Below, one piece after another: positions 28,190 to 37,063 of a DNA stretch of 64,000 nucleotides. The position numbers and the translations under genes were made by a program. The notes under the pieces were generated by a model that worked only from the letters and a program-made list of their open reading frames with translations, did no database searches and was not told the origin of the DNA. Origin of the DNA: Metabacillus indicus LMG 22858 (lineage in GTDB: Bacteria; Bacillota; Bacilli; Bacillales; Bacillaceae). The stretch covers positions 1,054,001 to 1,118,000 of the forward strand of contig NZ_JGVU02000002.1 of NCBI RefSeq assembly GCF_000708755.2, given 5' to 3'. Every line of letters starts with the position of its first letter. Position 1 is the first letter of the stretch.

Positions 28190-29006
28190 ATTTTGAATCT
28201 GCTGAAATGGAAAGACTGTTCGCCCACTCGTTTTCTATAAACCGTTTTTTCCAGAGGCAAATCTCCCACAAATCGCTTACCGGATCCTGTGTGAAAGGAA
28301 CTGTCGGCATGTAGCCCGGCGGACCGTATTCAGGCGTAAAGGTCAAATCGGTTCCCTCACGCTGATGACGGGTAAAGATCGAACGCCACCATTTCAAATG
28401 GGCATCCTGCTCCTTCCCCCAGACAGGATCTCTCGGATCAGCCACCTGCGGCCCCTGCGCATGGCCTGTTCTTGTATGCACATGTATGGTTCTTTCTGCC
28501 GCAAGCTCGATCCATTCTGCATGGTCTTCAAGCAGTGATTCGCACACACATACCCAGTGGCTGAAATCGGCAGTAAGCTTGAGATCCTTGATTTCGCTGA
28601 GCAGCCGCCCGGTTGTCCATGGGCTGTACATCGCTCTTCCCCTGTGTGTTTCGTGCGCCACTGGAAGGCCAATCTTTTTTTCTGCGTCCACTGCCCTTTT
28701 GAAATAATCAAGCTGCTCTTCAAATGGCATTGAGTCTTTCGCACTTTGAGAATTAATCAGAAGCGGTTGAAAATCAGCCGCTTCCTGAACTTGTTCCTCA
28801 AAGCTTTTGATGTCGGCTGCAAAAATCTGCGCGACATATACAAACCCGTACTGATGAAGAAGCTCACTAAATTCAGACCTTTTCCCGCCGTCAGGCAGCG
28901 GGCATTCAATACCTTTATAGCCGGCTTTGTAAATGCGCTGAAATTGGGTCTCTAAAGGTCCAGGCATTCCCCAAAGCGACTTTATGCTGATTAACTCTGC
29001 CGTCAT
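28188..29006 (-). CDS. Sugar phosphate isomerase/epimerase-like TIM-barrel protein
   Basis: A 272-aa protein of the xylose-isomerase-like/AP-endonuclease-2 superfamily. Probable metal ligands are His in VAHETHRGR, Asp and His in LTADFSHWV, His in IHVHTRTGHAQGPQ and Glu in FTPEYGPPGY. Members act on inosose, tagatose-type and similar polyol-derived sugars. It overlaps the upstream dioxygenase gene by 4 bp. A divergent AraC gene probably controls the pair. The true substrate is unknown. Confidence 0.78.
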   Translation of the reverse strand: MTAELISIKSLWGMPGPLETQFQRIYKAGYKGIECPLPDGGKRSEFSELLHQYGFVYVAQIFAADIKSFEEQVQEAADFQPLLINSQSAKDSMPFEEQLDYFKRAVDAEKKIGLPVAHETHRGRAMYSPWTTGRLLSEIKDLKLTADFSHWVCVCESLLEDHAEWIELAAERTIHVHTRTGHAQGPQVADPRDPVWGKEQDAHLKWWRSIFTRHQREGTDLTFTPEYGPPGYMPTVPFTQDPVSDLWEICLWKKRFIENEWANSLSISADSK

Positions 29007-29854
29007 TTCTCATCTGCTTTTTTCGTTTTATGATAAACAAGCGGGTTAAGAGGACTGTTTACAACATCCCCGGTAACAAGCCCGGGCATCCATTGTTTTA
29101 AATCATTTGCTCTTGCTTCATTGTCTATTTCGGCTACCTTTGTTCCGTCTGCAATGTAGATGACAGTCATCACTTCACGGGTTGAATCCGACGGATTTCC
29201 CGGAGCGCTGTGCAGCGTCCATCCATAGTGAAATGTCGCATCACCAGCTTTCATCGCCCCATAAGTCACCTGCTTATAACCATTTTGATCGATATACTCC
29301 CCAAGTGTCCGGTGAGATTCATCCGAAATGCCAAGCTTGCTGATGTATCCTTGTTTATGGGAGCCTGATGCAAAACTCATGGAGCCCATTTGATCTGTTA
29401 CATCAACAAGCGGCATCCACATTGTAATGGTCTTCGAAGTATCGACAGGCCAGTAAGTCTGATCCTGATGCCATGGCGTGTGTCCACCGCCAGGCTCTTT
29501 GTACAGGGCCTGATCATGATAAATCCTTACCCCGTCTGCACCCAGAAGGTCGGCTGCAATTTTGGCAAATCTCTCTGCCATGACAAATTTCTTTACATCC
29601 TCCGAATGCTCCCACACATTCATGACCTGAATAAACGCTTTTCCGTACGTATCCCTTTCCTCCAATGGCGCAAGCTTCTCGGCGTGGCGCTGCACAGATT
29701 GATGGATTGCATCCCTGTAGGATGCTATTTCCTCTTCTGAAGCCACTGCTCTAAGACAAATATGCCCATCCTCTTGATATGCTGCAATTTGCTCTTTTGA
29801 AAGCTCATACTCTCCCTTTAAATCCGGAAGTTCCCGCTTAATCTTCTCTGTCAT
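29003..29854 (-). CDS. Phytanoyl-CoA dioxygenase (PhyH) family protein
   Basis: A 283-aa Fe(II)/2-oxoglutarate oxygenase. The HxD pair lies in TPWHQDQTYWP (about 126-136), the distal His in YGWTLHSAPGN and the 2-oxoglutarate Arg in STREVMTV. The pairing with a TIM-barrel isomerase and an AraC cupin regulator suggests catabolism of a sugar-like or methylated carbon source. The substrate is inferred only in this general sense. Confidence 0.85.
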   Translation of the reverse strand: MTEKIKRELPDLKGEYELSKEQIAAYQEDGHICLRAVASEEEIASYRDAIHQSVQRHAEKLAPLEERDTYGKAFIQVMNVWEHSEDVKKFVMAERFAKIAADLLGADGVRIYHDQALYKEPGGGHTPWHQDQTYWPVDTSKTITMWMPLVDVTDQMGSMSFASGSHKQGYISKLGISDESHRTLGEYIDQNGYKQVTYGAMKAGDATFHYGWTLHSAPGNPSDSTREVMTVIYIADGTKVAEIDNEARANDLKQWMPGLVTGDVVNSPLNPLVYHKTKKADEK

Positions 29855-29929
29855 TGCAATCCCTCTCCTCTTTCTGTCATTCTCTATTTTTGTCCTTCAG
29901 ACTTGGTCTGTACACCGATCATAAAAGAA

Positions 29930-29943
29930 TGAAAGCGCACAAA
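29930..29943 (+). promoter_or_regulatory. Weak cre-like site in the divergent promoter region
   Basis: TGAAAGCGCACAAA fits cre at 12 of 14 defined or free positions, between the dioxygenase and AraC genes. This would be fitting for a catabolic pair, but the match is imperfect and no promoter was firmly placed here. Confidence 0.3.
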
Positions 29944-30050
29944 GTTTGCATTTTTTGCTGGCAATGTGCGATTTATTGATGAAAAGAAGCATTCTTGAGC
30001 AAAGTCCGTTTTTCTTTGCTATTCTAAAGAAAAAAGAGATTGGACAGATC

Positions 30051-30929
30051 ATGATGAAGGCAGTAAAGGAACGGCACGAATATGACCCGCTTTTTCCCCT
30101 TGTGTACCTCCCAAAATTAACTGGGAATCCTGGTGAGAAGGTACCTTTTTATCATTTTCATAACTGGTATGAGCTTGTTTTTGTTCACGACGGAAAAGGG
30201 TCCTTTTTAGTTGATAAGCATTTTTTTGATATGGAGAAAAATGATCTCTATTTGATTCCGGGGGATGTCATTCATAAGGCATCCGCTGATAAAACGGCCC
30301 CTTACACATGCTCAGTCATCCTCTTTCATCCCATGCTTATTCAGATAGCTGAAGTAGGAGATTCTTTTTCCTATCTTGGGCCATTTCATGATCTTATTCG
30401 AAGCGGCCGGTTTAAGCTGCGTCTTTCAGCGGAACGGATGAAGGAGTTTGAAAAGCTGCTTGGCATGATGGATGATGAATACTGCAGCGCTGAAAAAGGA
30501 AACCGCAGCGCCGTGATTCTCCTGCTTCACTGGATGCTCCTTCAAATCAGCAGAATGAATACGCACTTTGAACATGCGAAGAAAGGGCACATGCCTGATA
30601 AAAGGGACTGGTGGATGAAGGATGTCCTGAATTACATTGACTCTCACTATACGGATTCTCATCTGTCCCTCACCGTACTTGCCGATCAGGCATTGGTCAG
30701 CCCTGCCCATTTCAGCAGAACCTTTAAAAAGACGACCGGTTTTACTCTCCCTGCTTTTCTGGAAATGAAGCGTCTTGTAAAAGCCAAAGAGCTGCTGCTG
30801 ACCTCAGACCACAGTGTTTCCTTCATTTCTGATTCGTGCGGCTACAAGAGTCTGTCTCATTTCCATAAGCGCTTCAAACAGCAGCTTGGCAAAAGTCCCG
30901 GTGAGTTCAGAAGAGGAAATAACATGTAA
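30051..30929 (+). CDS. AraC-family transcriptional regulator
   Basis: A 292-aa regulator with an N-terminal cupin (HFHNWYELVFVHDGKG, LIPGDVIHK) and a C-terminal double HTH (about 190-290; VSPAHFSRTFKKTTG and SLSHFHKRFKQQLGKSPGEF). It is divergent from the dioxygenase-isomerase pair, the usual arrangement for a sugar-responsive activator. The frame is open from 29946, but 30051 (ATG ATG) gives the family's usual length. The SD is weak, so the start is uncertain. Confidence 0.82.
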   Translation: MMKAVKERHEYDPLFPLVYLPKLTGNPGEKVPFYHFHNWYELVFVHDGKGSFLVDKHFFDMEKNDLYLIPGDVIHKASADKTAPYTCSVILFHPMLIQIAEVGDSFSYLGPFHDLIRSGRFKLRLSAERMKEFEKLLGMMDDEYCSAEKGNRSAVILLLHWMLLQISRMNTHFEHAKKGHMPDKRDWWMKDVLNYIDSHYTDSHLSLTVLADQALVSPAHFSRTFKKTTGFTLPAFLEMKRLVKAKELLLTSDHSVSFISDSCGYKSLSHFHKRFKQQLGKSPGEFRRGNNM

Positions 30930-30966
30930 AAAAAATGCCTCCGCATCATCCGCGAAGGCATTTTCT
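30930..30966. terminator. Shared terminator, araC-type gene / yqkE
   Basis: AAAATGCCT and AGGCATTTT pair around a 14-nt loop, with A and T runs on either side, between convergent genes. Confidence 0.82.
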
Positions 30967-31223
30967 TATTTATAATCCGACCACTTCAACTGACTGTCGT
31001 TAAGCAGTTCTTCAAAGCTTTTATTTTTCTCTTTTTCTTTCTTTTCCTTCAGCTTCTGCAGGCGTTCCTGCTCCTGCTTTTGCTCCTGTTCTTCAAGCAG
31101 TCCTTTTTTCATTCCGGAGAGCTGTTCAAACAGGCCTGAATCGAGGCGGTCCTTCAGGTTCAGGGACGCATCGTCTGTTTTTTTCGGCTGTGCCTTTTGA
31201 TGTTTTTTCTGTTTTTTCGCCAT
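30966..31223 (-). CDS. yqkE: Charged coiled-coil protein YqkE
   Basis: An 85-aa highly charged protein. It opens with a lysine-rich KKQKKHQK tract and has a long Glu/Gln/Lys coiled coil (about 40-75) and a conserved-looking LNDSQLKWSDYK tail. It matches YqkE of B. subtilis in position and character, with unknown function. AGGAG is 8 bases before the ATG at 31223. Confidence 0.78.
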   Translation of the reverse strand: MAKKQKKHQKAQPKKTDDASLNLKDRLDSGLFEQLSGMKKGLLEEQEQKQEQERLQKLKEKKEKEKNKSFEELLNDSQLKWSDYK

Positions 31224-31289
31224 GATGATCACTCCTATATACACTCATTATATACAAGAAATGGCGATGTTAGAAAGGGATTTGACTGA

Positions 31290-31958
31290 TTAATAGGCGT
31301 CCAGGATGACATCGTCGCCGATGATTAGCTCAGGTTCAGTTGAGCGTTTGATATCTTCTACTGTATAGCCTTTAGCCACTTCTTTAAGTTTGAGGCCAAG
31401 TTCAGTGACATCTATTACAGCCTGATCCGTTATGATCCGGTTCACAACACCTTTGCCTGTAAGCGGCAGTGTGCACGTGTTCAGGATCTTCGGTTCGCCG
31501 CTTTTATTTACATGCTCCATAATGACAATGATGCGCTGCGCTCCATGAACGAGATCCATCGCTCCGCCCATTCCTTTGATCATTTTGCCCGGGATCATCC
31601 AGTTTGCAAGATCGCCGCTTTCTGACACTTCCATGCCTCCGAGAATGGCCACATTCACGTGTCCTCCGCGGATCATCGCGAATGATTCGGAACTGTCGAA
31701 ATAAGCGGATCCAGGAATCGCTGTGACGGTTTCCTTCCCCGCATTGATTAAATCAGGATCGACATCCCCCTCTTTAGGATAAGGCCCAATCCCGAGAAGA
31801 CCGTTTTCTGACTGCAGCACAACCTCTTTGTTTTCACCGATATAATTGGCGACCAGTGTCGGCATGCCAATTCCGAGATTCACATAGAAACCGTTTTCAA
31901 TTTCCTGTTCAGCCCGTTTGGCAATTTTCTCGCGGACTTCTGCTTTGTTTTGTATCAT
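31290..31958 (-). CDS. CoA-transferase subunit B, second copy
   Basis: A 222-aa beta subunit, clearly homologous to scoB at 5.2 kb. It has the catalytic Glu in [20 protein letters not shown] and [11 protein letters not shown]. The C-terminal 40 residues differ strongly, so this is an old paralogue and not a recent duplicate. It is last in the thiolase-scoA-scoB operon. AGGAGG precedes the ATG at 31958. Confidence 0.93.
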   Translation of the reverse strand: MIQNKAEVREKIAKRAEQEIENGFYVNLGIGMPTLVANYIGENKEVVLQSENGLLGIGPYPKEGDVDPDLINAGKETVTAIPGSAYFDSSESFAMIRGGHVNVAILGGMEVSESGDLANWMIPGKMIKGMGGAMDLVHGAQRIIVIMEHVNKSGEPKILNTCTLPLTGKGVVNRIITDQAVIDVTELGLKLKEVAKGYTVEDIKRSTEPELIIGDDVILDAY

Positions 31959-31972
31959 GGCTTTGCCTCCTG

Positions 31973-32671
31973 TCATCCTGTCTTTTGTACAGTCAGACGC
32001 TCAATACGCTTCTGCTGCTCTCCGAGAATGAGTGCCTGAACGTAAATGCCCGGAGTATGAATCCCGTCCGGCTGAATGCTCCCCGTTTCCACCAGCTCTT
32101 CCACTTCTGCAATCGTGACTTTTCCCGCCGCTGCAATCATCGGATTAAAGTTTTGAGCCGTCTTGTTGTAGAGCAGGTTGCCCATTTTATCCGCTTTGCT
32201 CGCGCGTACAAGGCTGAAGTCTGCCGTCAGCGCTTCTTCAAGCAAGTATTCTTTCCCGTTAAAGTTCCGCGTTTCTTTTCCTTCAGCAATTGGCGTTCCC
32301 ACTCCTGCAGGCGTATAGAACGCTGGAATGCCAGCTCCGCCAGCGCGGATTTTTTCAGCAAGCGTTCCTTGAGGAACGAGTTCGACTTCAATTTCGCCTG
32401 AGAGCACCTGGCGTTCAAATTCCTTGTTCTCGCCCACATAAGAGCTGATCATCTTTTTGATTTGCTTATTTTTCAAAAGAAGCCCAAGTCCCCAGTCGTC
32501 TACACCGCAGTTATTTGAAATAATCGTCAGATCCTTCACGCCTGTTTCAACAAGGGCAAGGATGAGGTTTTCAGGAATGCCGCACAGCCCGAAACCGCCG
32601 ACCATCAGAGTGGAACCATCTTTGATCTCGCTTACTGCTTCTGTAAAAGATGTATAGATCTTCTTCATCAT
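31973..32671 (-). CDS. CoA-transferase subunit A, second copy
   Basis: A 232-aa alpha subunit with [10 protein letters not shown] and [11 protein letters not shown]. Its first ATG directly follows the thiolase TAA (TAAATG). A second ATG is at 32668, and GGAGGG suits either. Operon partnership with a thiolase suggests transfer of CoA to acetoacetate or butyrate followed by cleavage to acetyl-CoA. Confidence 0.93.
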   Translation of the reverse strand: MMKKIYTSFTEAVSEIKDGSTLMVGGFGLCGIPENLILALVETGVKDLTIISNNCGVDDWGLGLLLKNKQIKKMISSYVGENKEFERQVLSGEIEVELVPQGTLAEKIRAGGAGIPAFYTPAGVGTPIAEGKETRNFNGKEYLLEEALTADFSLVRASKADKMGNLLYNKTAQNFNPMIAAAGKVTIAEVEELVETGSIQPDGIHTPGIYVQALILGEQQKRIERLTVQKTG

Positions 32672-33865
32672 TTATCCCTCCAGATTTTCAACGATTGTCG
32701 CAACACCCTGGCCGCCGCCGATGCAAAGAGTGGCAAGGCCGCGCTTTGCGTTTCTGCGCTTCATTTCGTGAATCAACGTCACAAGAATGCGCGTGCCGCT
32801 TGCACCGATTGGATGTCCAAGGGCAATGGCGCCGCCGTTTACATTGAGTTTTTCTTTGTCAAAATGAAGTTCGCGGTCAACGGCAATCGACTGTGCCGCA
32901 AACGCTTCGTTCGCTTCCACAAGGTCCATGTCATTCATTGTCAGCCCGCTTTTTTGGAACGCTTTTTGAACGGCTGCAACAGGTCCAATCCCCATAATGC
33001 TTGGATCTACACCGGCATTCCCATTTGCAGTAATTTTAACAAGCGGCTGAATGCCCAGCTCTTCTGCTTTTTTTCTGCTCATAACAACGACAGCTGCAGC
33101 ACCGTCATTAATGCCGGACGCATTTCCCGCCGTTACAGAACCTTCCTTCTTAAATGCAGCACGAAGACCGCCGAGCTTCTCTGCCGTTGTGCCTGCGCGC
33201 GGGAACTCATCCGTGTCAAACGTAACAGCATCCCCTTTTCGCTGAGGAATGACGACAGGCGTAATCTCCGATTTGAACGTACCGGACTCAATCGCCTTCA
33301 CCGCTTTTTGCTGGCTCCACGCTGCAAACTCATCCTGCTCTTCTCTCGTAATCTCGTATTTATCGCACAAGTTCTCTGCTGTCACACCCATATGATAGTT
33401 ATTGAACGCACACGTCAGACCGTCAGAAACCATCGTATCAATCAGCTTCTGATCGCCCATCTTAAATCCGTCCCGAGCATTTTTCAATATGTAAGGCGCC
33501 TGGCTCATATTTTCCATACCGCCTGCAACCACAATCTCTGCATCCCCTGATAAAATCGCCTGTGCCGCAAGATGGACCGTTTTCAAACCGGATCCGCACA
33601 CTTTGTTGATCGTCATGGACGGCACATTCTCAGGAAGACCCGCTTTCATAGCCGCCTGGCGCGCCGGATTTTGCCCAAGTCCCGCCTGCAGCACATTCCC
33701 CATAATGACTTCATCCACCTGCTCGCCCTTTAAACCCGCTTTCTCAAGAGCATCCTTGATCACAATCGCCCCAAGCTCCGGCGCGGACACACCCTTCAGC
33801 GCTCCTCCGAAACTCCCGATTGCCGTGCGGACAGCACTCACGATGACTACTTCATTGCTGCTCAT
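32672..33865 (-). CDS. Acetyl-CoA C-acetyltransferase (thiolase)
   Basis: A 397-aa thiolase. The nucleophilic Cys is in NKVCGSGLK (about 88), with [15 protein letters not shown] and the C-terminal CIGGGQG catalytic Cys motif. Chain length fits acetoacetyl-CoA thiolases. It heads the operon with the second CoA-transferase. AAGGGG is 11 bases before the ATG. A perfect palindrome AACCATTGGTT lies 30 bp upstream (33895-33905) and could be an operator. Confidence 0.94.
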   Translation of the reverse strand: MSSNEVVIVSAVRTAIGSFGGALKGVSAPELGAIVIKDALEKAGLKGEQVDEVIMGNVLQAGLGQNPARQAAMKAGLPENVPSMTINKVCGSGLKTVHLAAQAILSGDAEIVVAGGMENMSQAPYILKNARDGFKMGDQKLIDTMVSDGLTCAFNNYHMGVTAENLCDKYEITREEQDEFAAWSQQKAVKAIESGTFKSEITPVVIPQRKGDAVTFDTDEFPRAGTTAEKLGGLRAAFKKEGSVTAGNASGINDGAAAVVVMSRKKAEELGIQPLVKITANGNAGVDPSIMGIGPVAAVQKAFQKSGLTMNDMDLVEANEAFAAQSIAVDRELHFDKEKLNVNGGAIALGHPIGASGTRILVTLIHEMKRRNAKRGLATLCIGGGQGVATIVENLEG

Positions 33866-34010
33866 ACTACACTCATCCCCTTTGTCATGGCTTTAACCAT
33901 TGGTTTCGCTAAATCCTGATAAATTCCTGCAATCTTTTCAAAATTCAGCTTTCAGTTGCATACACTCTTAGTAAACTATTAATATGGGGATATGTAAACC
34001 CTTACAATAC

Positions 34011-34499
34011 GAAAAGCGGAATCGCCCGTTTAGCTCCGACAGACAGAAAAGAAATCAACCGAAAAGTCCGGGTTTGACTTTTTGGGGGATTTTGTTCTGG
34101 CGGAGGAGCTGGGCGATGGAGCTGGACAACCCGAAAAGCGGAATCGCCTTGGTCAGCTCCGAAGGACAGAAAAGGATCCGCCGGAAAAAGCCGGGCTTGC
34201 TTTTTGCGGCGGAGCCGTTCTGGCCGAGGAGTTAGGCGATGGAGCTGGACAATACGAAAAGCGGAGCCGACTGTTCAGGCCTGGCAGTCAGATAAGAAAT
34301 CACCGGAAAAGTCCGGTTTTGACTTTTTCGGGGATTTTGTTCTGACAGAAGGACTAGGAGGCGGAGCTGGACAATGTGAAAAGTGGAGCCGACTGTTCAG
34401 GCCTGGCAGTCAGATAAGAAATCACCGGAAAAGTCCGGTTTTGACTTTTTCGGTGATTTTGTTCTGACAGAAGGACTAGGAGGCGGAGCTGGACAATGT
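34011..34499. repeat. Tandem 122-bp hairpin repeat, 4 units
   Basis: Units start with GAAAAGYGG at 34011, 34133, 34256 and 34378 (periods 122, 123, 122). Each carries a central hairpin; the best is at 34177-34213, with 15-nt arms (one mismatch) and a 7-nt loop. Stem sequences change in step between units (AAAAAGC/GCTTTTT and AAAAGTC/GACTTTT). Units 3 and 4 are almost identical to each other and to a unit at 41.4 kb. Short open frames inside are repeat artefacts. Confidence 0.92.
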
Positions 34500-34512
34500 G
34501 AAAAGTGGAATC

Positions 34513-34772
34513 GTACCCTCAAAACCTGAAAACCTGAAATTGAGGGTACACAAATTGCCGATAAGTACCCTCAAAACCTAAAAATCAAAATTTGTGGGTA
34601 CGCAAAATCCCGATTCGTACCCTCAGTACCCAAAAATCAAAATTTGAGGGTACGCAAATTGCCGTTTCGTACCCTCAAAACCTAAAAATCTGAAATTGAG
34701 GGTACGCAAAATCCCCAATCGTACCCTCAAATCCTGAAATCCCGAAATATAAGGTACTCAAAAATCCGAAAG
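34513..34772. repeat. Tandem GTACCCTC hairpin repeat, 5 units of 52 bp
   Basis: GTACCCTC recurs at 34513, 34565, 34617, 34669 and 34721, exactly 52 bp apart. In each unit it pairs with TTGAGGGTAC (with small variations) across a loop of about 20 nt. The array starts inside a truncated fifth 122-bp unit and ends 13 bases before the mvaB start. An equal five-unit array is at 41.5 kb. Confidence 0.93.
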
Positions 34773-34785
34773 GCTGGTGCTTCCT

Positions 34786-35697
34786 GTGAATCTTCCAAAA
34801 CATGCAACGCTGATTGAGGTCGGTCCCCGTGACGGGCTGCAAAATGAAAAAAATGAAATTCCGACAGACGTTAAAATTCAGTTTATCAAGGAGCTTAAAA
34901 AAGCAGGGTTCAAAGAAATGGAATTGACCTCTTTTGTCTCGCCAAAGTGGGTTCCCCAGCTGAAAGATGCAGGAGACATCATCACCTATTGTTCCGATGA
35001 GAACAGAAACCTGGTTCTGACTCCTAATGAAAAAGGGATTGCGCGTGCAAAAGAGGCAAATTGCAAAGAGGTGGCTTTTTTTGTGGGAGTCAGCAGCATT
35101 TTCAATCAAAAGAATATCAACGCGACAACAGAAGAAAGCATGCAAAAGCTCCTACCGCTGATCCGCTCGCTCAAGGAAGAAGATTTTTTTGTGAGGGCGT
35201 GTATTTCGACTTCTTTTTACTGCCCGTATGAAGGAAAAATAGAAGCGGATGCCGTTGTTGAGCTTTGCAGGCAGTTTGCAGATGCGGGTGTTGATGACTT
35301 AAGTGTTGCCGACACCATCGGCATGGCGAATCCGCTTGAAGTGCATGAGCTTTTTTCACGCCTGAAAAAAGCACTGCCGGACGTGCTGATCACGGCCCAT
35401 TTCCATGATACAAGAGGCATGGCGCTCGCCAACATTTACGCAGCGCTGCAGGCAGGCGTCGACAGGTTTGACACGTCTGCAGGCGGACTCGGCGGATGTC
35501 CTTTCGCACCCGGTGCTACAGGAAATGCTGCAACAGAGGACGTGCTCCATATGCTGCATGCTCTGAACATTGAAACAGGCATTGACATGAACCAGCTTCT
35601 GAAAGCAGTGGAGATCATTGAGCCGCATCTTTCAGGAAGTGTTCAAAGCAAACAATATCAGCTCAGCAAACGGTCAAAAACGCTTCTAACTGAATAA
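34786..35697 (+). CDS. mvaB: Hydroxymethylglutaryl-CoA lyase
   Basis: A 303-aa aldolase-type lyase splitting HMG-CoA to acetoacetate and acetyl-CoA, the end of leucine breakdown. GPRDGLQNE (substrate/metal), HFHDTRG (metal His) and the catalytic Cys loop GGLGGCPFAPGATGN are complete. It stands alone, without the other leucine-pathway genes. GTG at 34777 and 34786 are possible; the second starts nearer the conserved core. The SD is weak (AAAGG) and the hairpin array leaves almost no room for a normal promoter. Confidence 0.9.
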   Translation: MNLPKHATLIEVGPRDGLQNEKNEIPTDVKIQFIKELKKAGFKEMELTSFVSPKWVPQLKDAGDIITYCSDENRNLVLTPNEKGIARAKEANCKEVAFFVGVSSIFNQKNINATTEESMQKLLPLIRSLKEEDFFVRACISTSFYCPYEGKIEADAVVELCRQFADAGVDDLSVADTIGMANPLEVHELFSRLKKALPDVLITAHFHDTRGMALANIYAALQAGVDRFDTSAGGLGGCPFAPGATGNAATEDVLHMLHALNIETGIDMNQLLKAVEIIEPHLSGSVQSKQYQLSKRSKTLLTE

Positions 35698-35834
35698 ACA
35701 GCAGTGGATATAACTGCGCTTGACATATCTTTATTAAGTATCCATTCTAGTCTTGCTGGTCTTAAGATTGGTTCATTCCATGTATATTTCTCCCCCTTTC
35801 TTCACATCTTAGATGACAGAAAGGAGCGGATATC

Positions 35835-35963
35835 ATGACAAACGAAAAGGCATCAAAAAGCCAAAAAGGCAAGCCGAATGCAGATACCCCGAAGCAGACT
35901 ATGGCTTTTGAAGAATTGGAAAAGGCTGTACACCCGACAAAACGCCAAAACTCGGAACAATAA
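35835..35963 (+). CDS. Small hydrophilic protein, 42 aa
   Basis: An unannotated-size frame with a very good AAAGGAG 8 bases before the ATG and its own terminator. The product is rich in Lys, Gln, Ser and Pro, with no membrane segment and a short MAFEELEKAVHP helix. An upstream TTGACA (17 bp) CATTCT could be its promoter. I do not recognise the family. A small sporulation or stress protein is possible but unproven. Confidence 0.68.
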   Translation: MTNEKASKSQKGKPNADTPKQTMAFEELEKAVHPTKRQNSEQ

Positions 35964-35967
35964 CGCG

Positions 35968-36002
35968 GCAGCAAGCCCCATGTGCTTGCTGCTTTTGTTT
36001 TT
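35968..36002 (+). terminator. Terminator of the 42-aa gene
   Basis: GCAGCAAG and CTTGCTGC pair around a 9-nt loop, followed by TTTTGTTTTT. Confidence 0.85.
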
Positions 36003-36060
36003 CTCCTTTTCCTTCTTCGTGATAAAATGGATGTATTATACAGCGGAAGGAAGAATGCAG

Positions 36061-36981
36061 ATGAAAAAGTGGCTGATCGGAGCTGGCATCATCCTCTCCT
36101 ACATCTTCGTAGTAGGATTTTTTTTCACCAACCAGATGATGTACATGCGAAAGAAATCAGACAAAGAAATTATCGACCGCGAAACAAAAGACGGCCATTA
36201 CGATGAAAGCGAATATGAAGCCTACAACAAAATCGAAGTATCCATCCCGTCCCAGTTCGGGTATGACATCAAAGGCCATCTTATTGCCCCGCACAGCACC
36301 TCCTCCTATGTCATTATCTGCCACGGGGTCACCATGAACCGGATCAACTCGGTCAAGTACATGAAACTGTTTTTAAAACGGGGCATCAACGTGCTGATCT
36401 ATGACCACAGAAGGCATGGGGAAAGCGGCGGGAAAACAACAAGCTTCGGGCACTACGAAAAATACGACCTTCAGTCTGTCGTGCATTGGCTGAAGGACCG
36501 TGTCGGCGATGACCTGCATCTCGGCATTCACGGTGAATCCATGGGTGCTGTCACGACGCTACTTTATGCAGGACTCGTAGAAGACGGTGCCGATTACTAT
36601 ATTGCCGACTGTCCGTTTTCAGATCTTCAGGAGCAGCTGCTTTACCGTCTGAAATCTGACTTCAAGCTCCCCGGTTACCTTGTGATGCCGATTGCAAGGC
36701 GGTTTCTGAAACTGCGCGACGGGTACACCATCCAGGACGTTTCCCCGATTGCGGTGATGGACAGAATTCAGCATCCTGTCCTGTTTATCCACAGCAAGGA
36801 CGACGATTACATACCGGCAGCGATGACCCAGCAGCTGTTCGAGAAAAAATCCGGCATGAAAAAGCTGTATTTTGCCGAAAAAGGCGCCCACGCCATGTCC
36901 TACACCGAAAACCGCGAGGAATACGAACGAATTATTGATGAATTTTATGAAGAAATGAAAGAATACGAAACAACCCTATAA
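36061..36981 (+). CDS. yqkD: Alpha/beta hydrolase YqkD
   Basis: A 306-aa protein with an N-terminal membrane anchor (about 5-25) and an alpha/beta-hydrolase domain facing outward. The nucleophile is in GIHGESMGA, the oxyanion region in CHGVTMNR, the acid in HSKDDDYIP and the His in KGAHAMSY. It fits B. subtilis YqkD in length and place. The start at 36061 has AAGGAA 8 bases upstream; the frame opens earlier at 35878. Confidence 0.88.
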   Translation: MKKWLIGAGIILSYIFVVGFFFTNQMMYMRKKSDKEIIDRETKDGHYDESEYEAYNKIEVSIPSQFGYDIKGHLIAPHSTSSYVIICHGVTMNRINSVKYMKLFLKRGINVLIYDHRRHGESGGKTTSFGHYEKYDLQSVVHWLKDRVGDDLHLGIHGESMGAVTTLLYAGLVEDGADYYIADCPFSDLQEQLLYRLKSDFKLPGYLVMPIARRFLKLRDGYTIQDVSPIAVMDRIQHPVLFIHSKDDDYIPAAMTQQLFEKKSGMKKLYFAEKGAHAMSYTENREEYERIIDEFYEEMKEYETTL

Positions 36982-36996
36982 GTTGTTATGCATGAT

Positions 36997-37025
36997 ATGA
37001 CATCTTCCCTTATACATGATATAAT
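36997..37025 (+). promoter_or_regulatory. Sigma-A promoter of the proline dehydrogenase gene
   Basis: ATGACA (36997-37002), 17 bp, TATAAT (37020-37025), about 40 bp before the start codon. Confidence 0.7.
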
Positions 37026-37063
37026 TCTCATTTTTATATCGTTAACGAGAGGAGTTTACGTAT

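Noticed and set aside
28746-28955. Antisense frames over the isomerase and other real genes
   Set aside because: They are shadows of the coding strand, without SD or domain content.
33895-33905. AACCATTGGTT palindrome before the thiolase gene as a firm operator
   Set aside because: Eleven bases, single copy, no known regulator; kept only as a note with the gene.
34082-34467. Several overlapping 83-91 aa frames in the 122-bp repeat (also at 41066-41579)
   Set aside because: They repeat with the DNA unit in more than one frame, have no SD and no domain; they are products of the repeat sequence.
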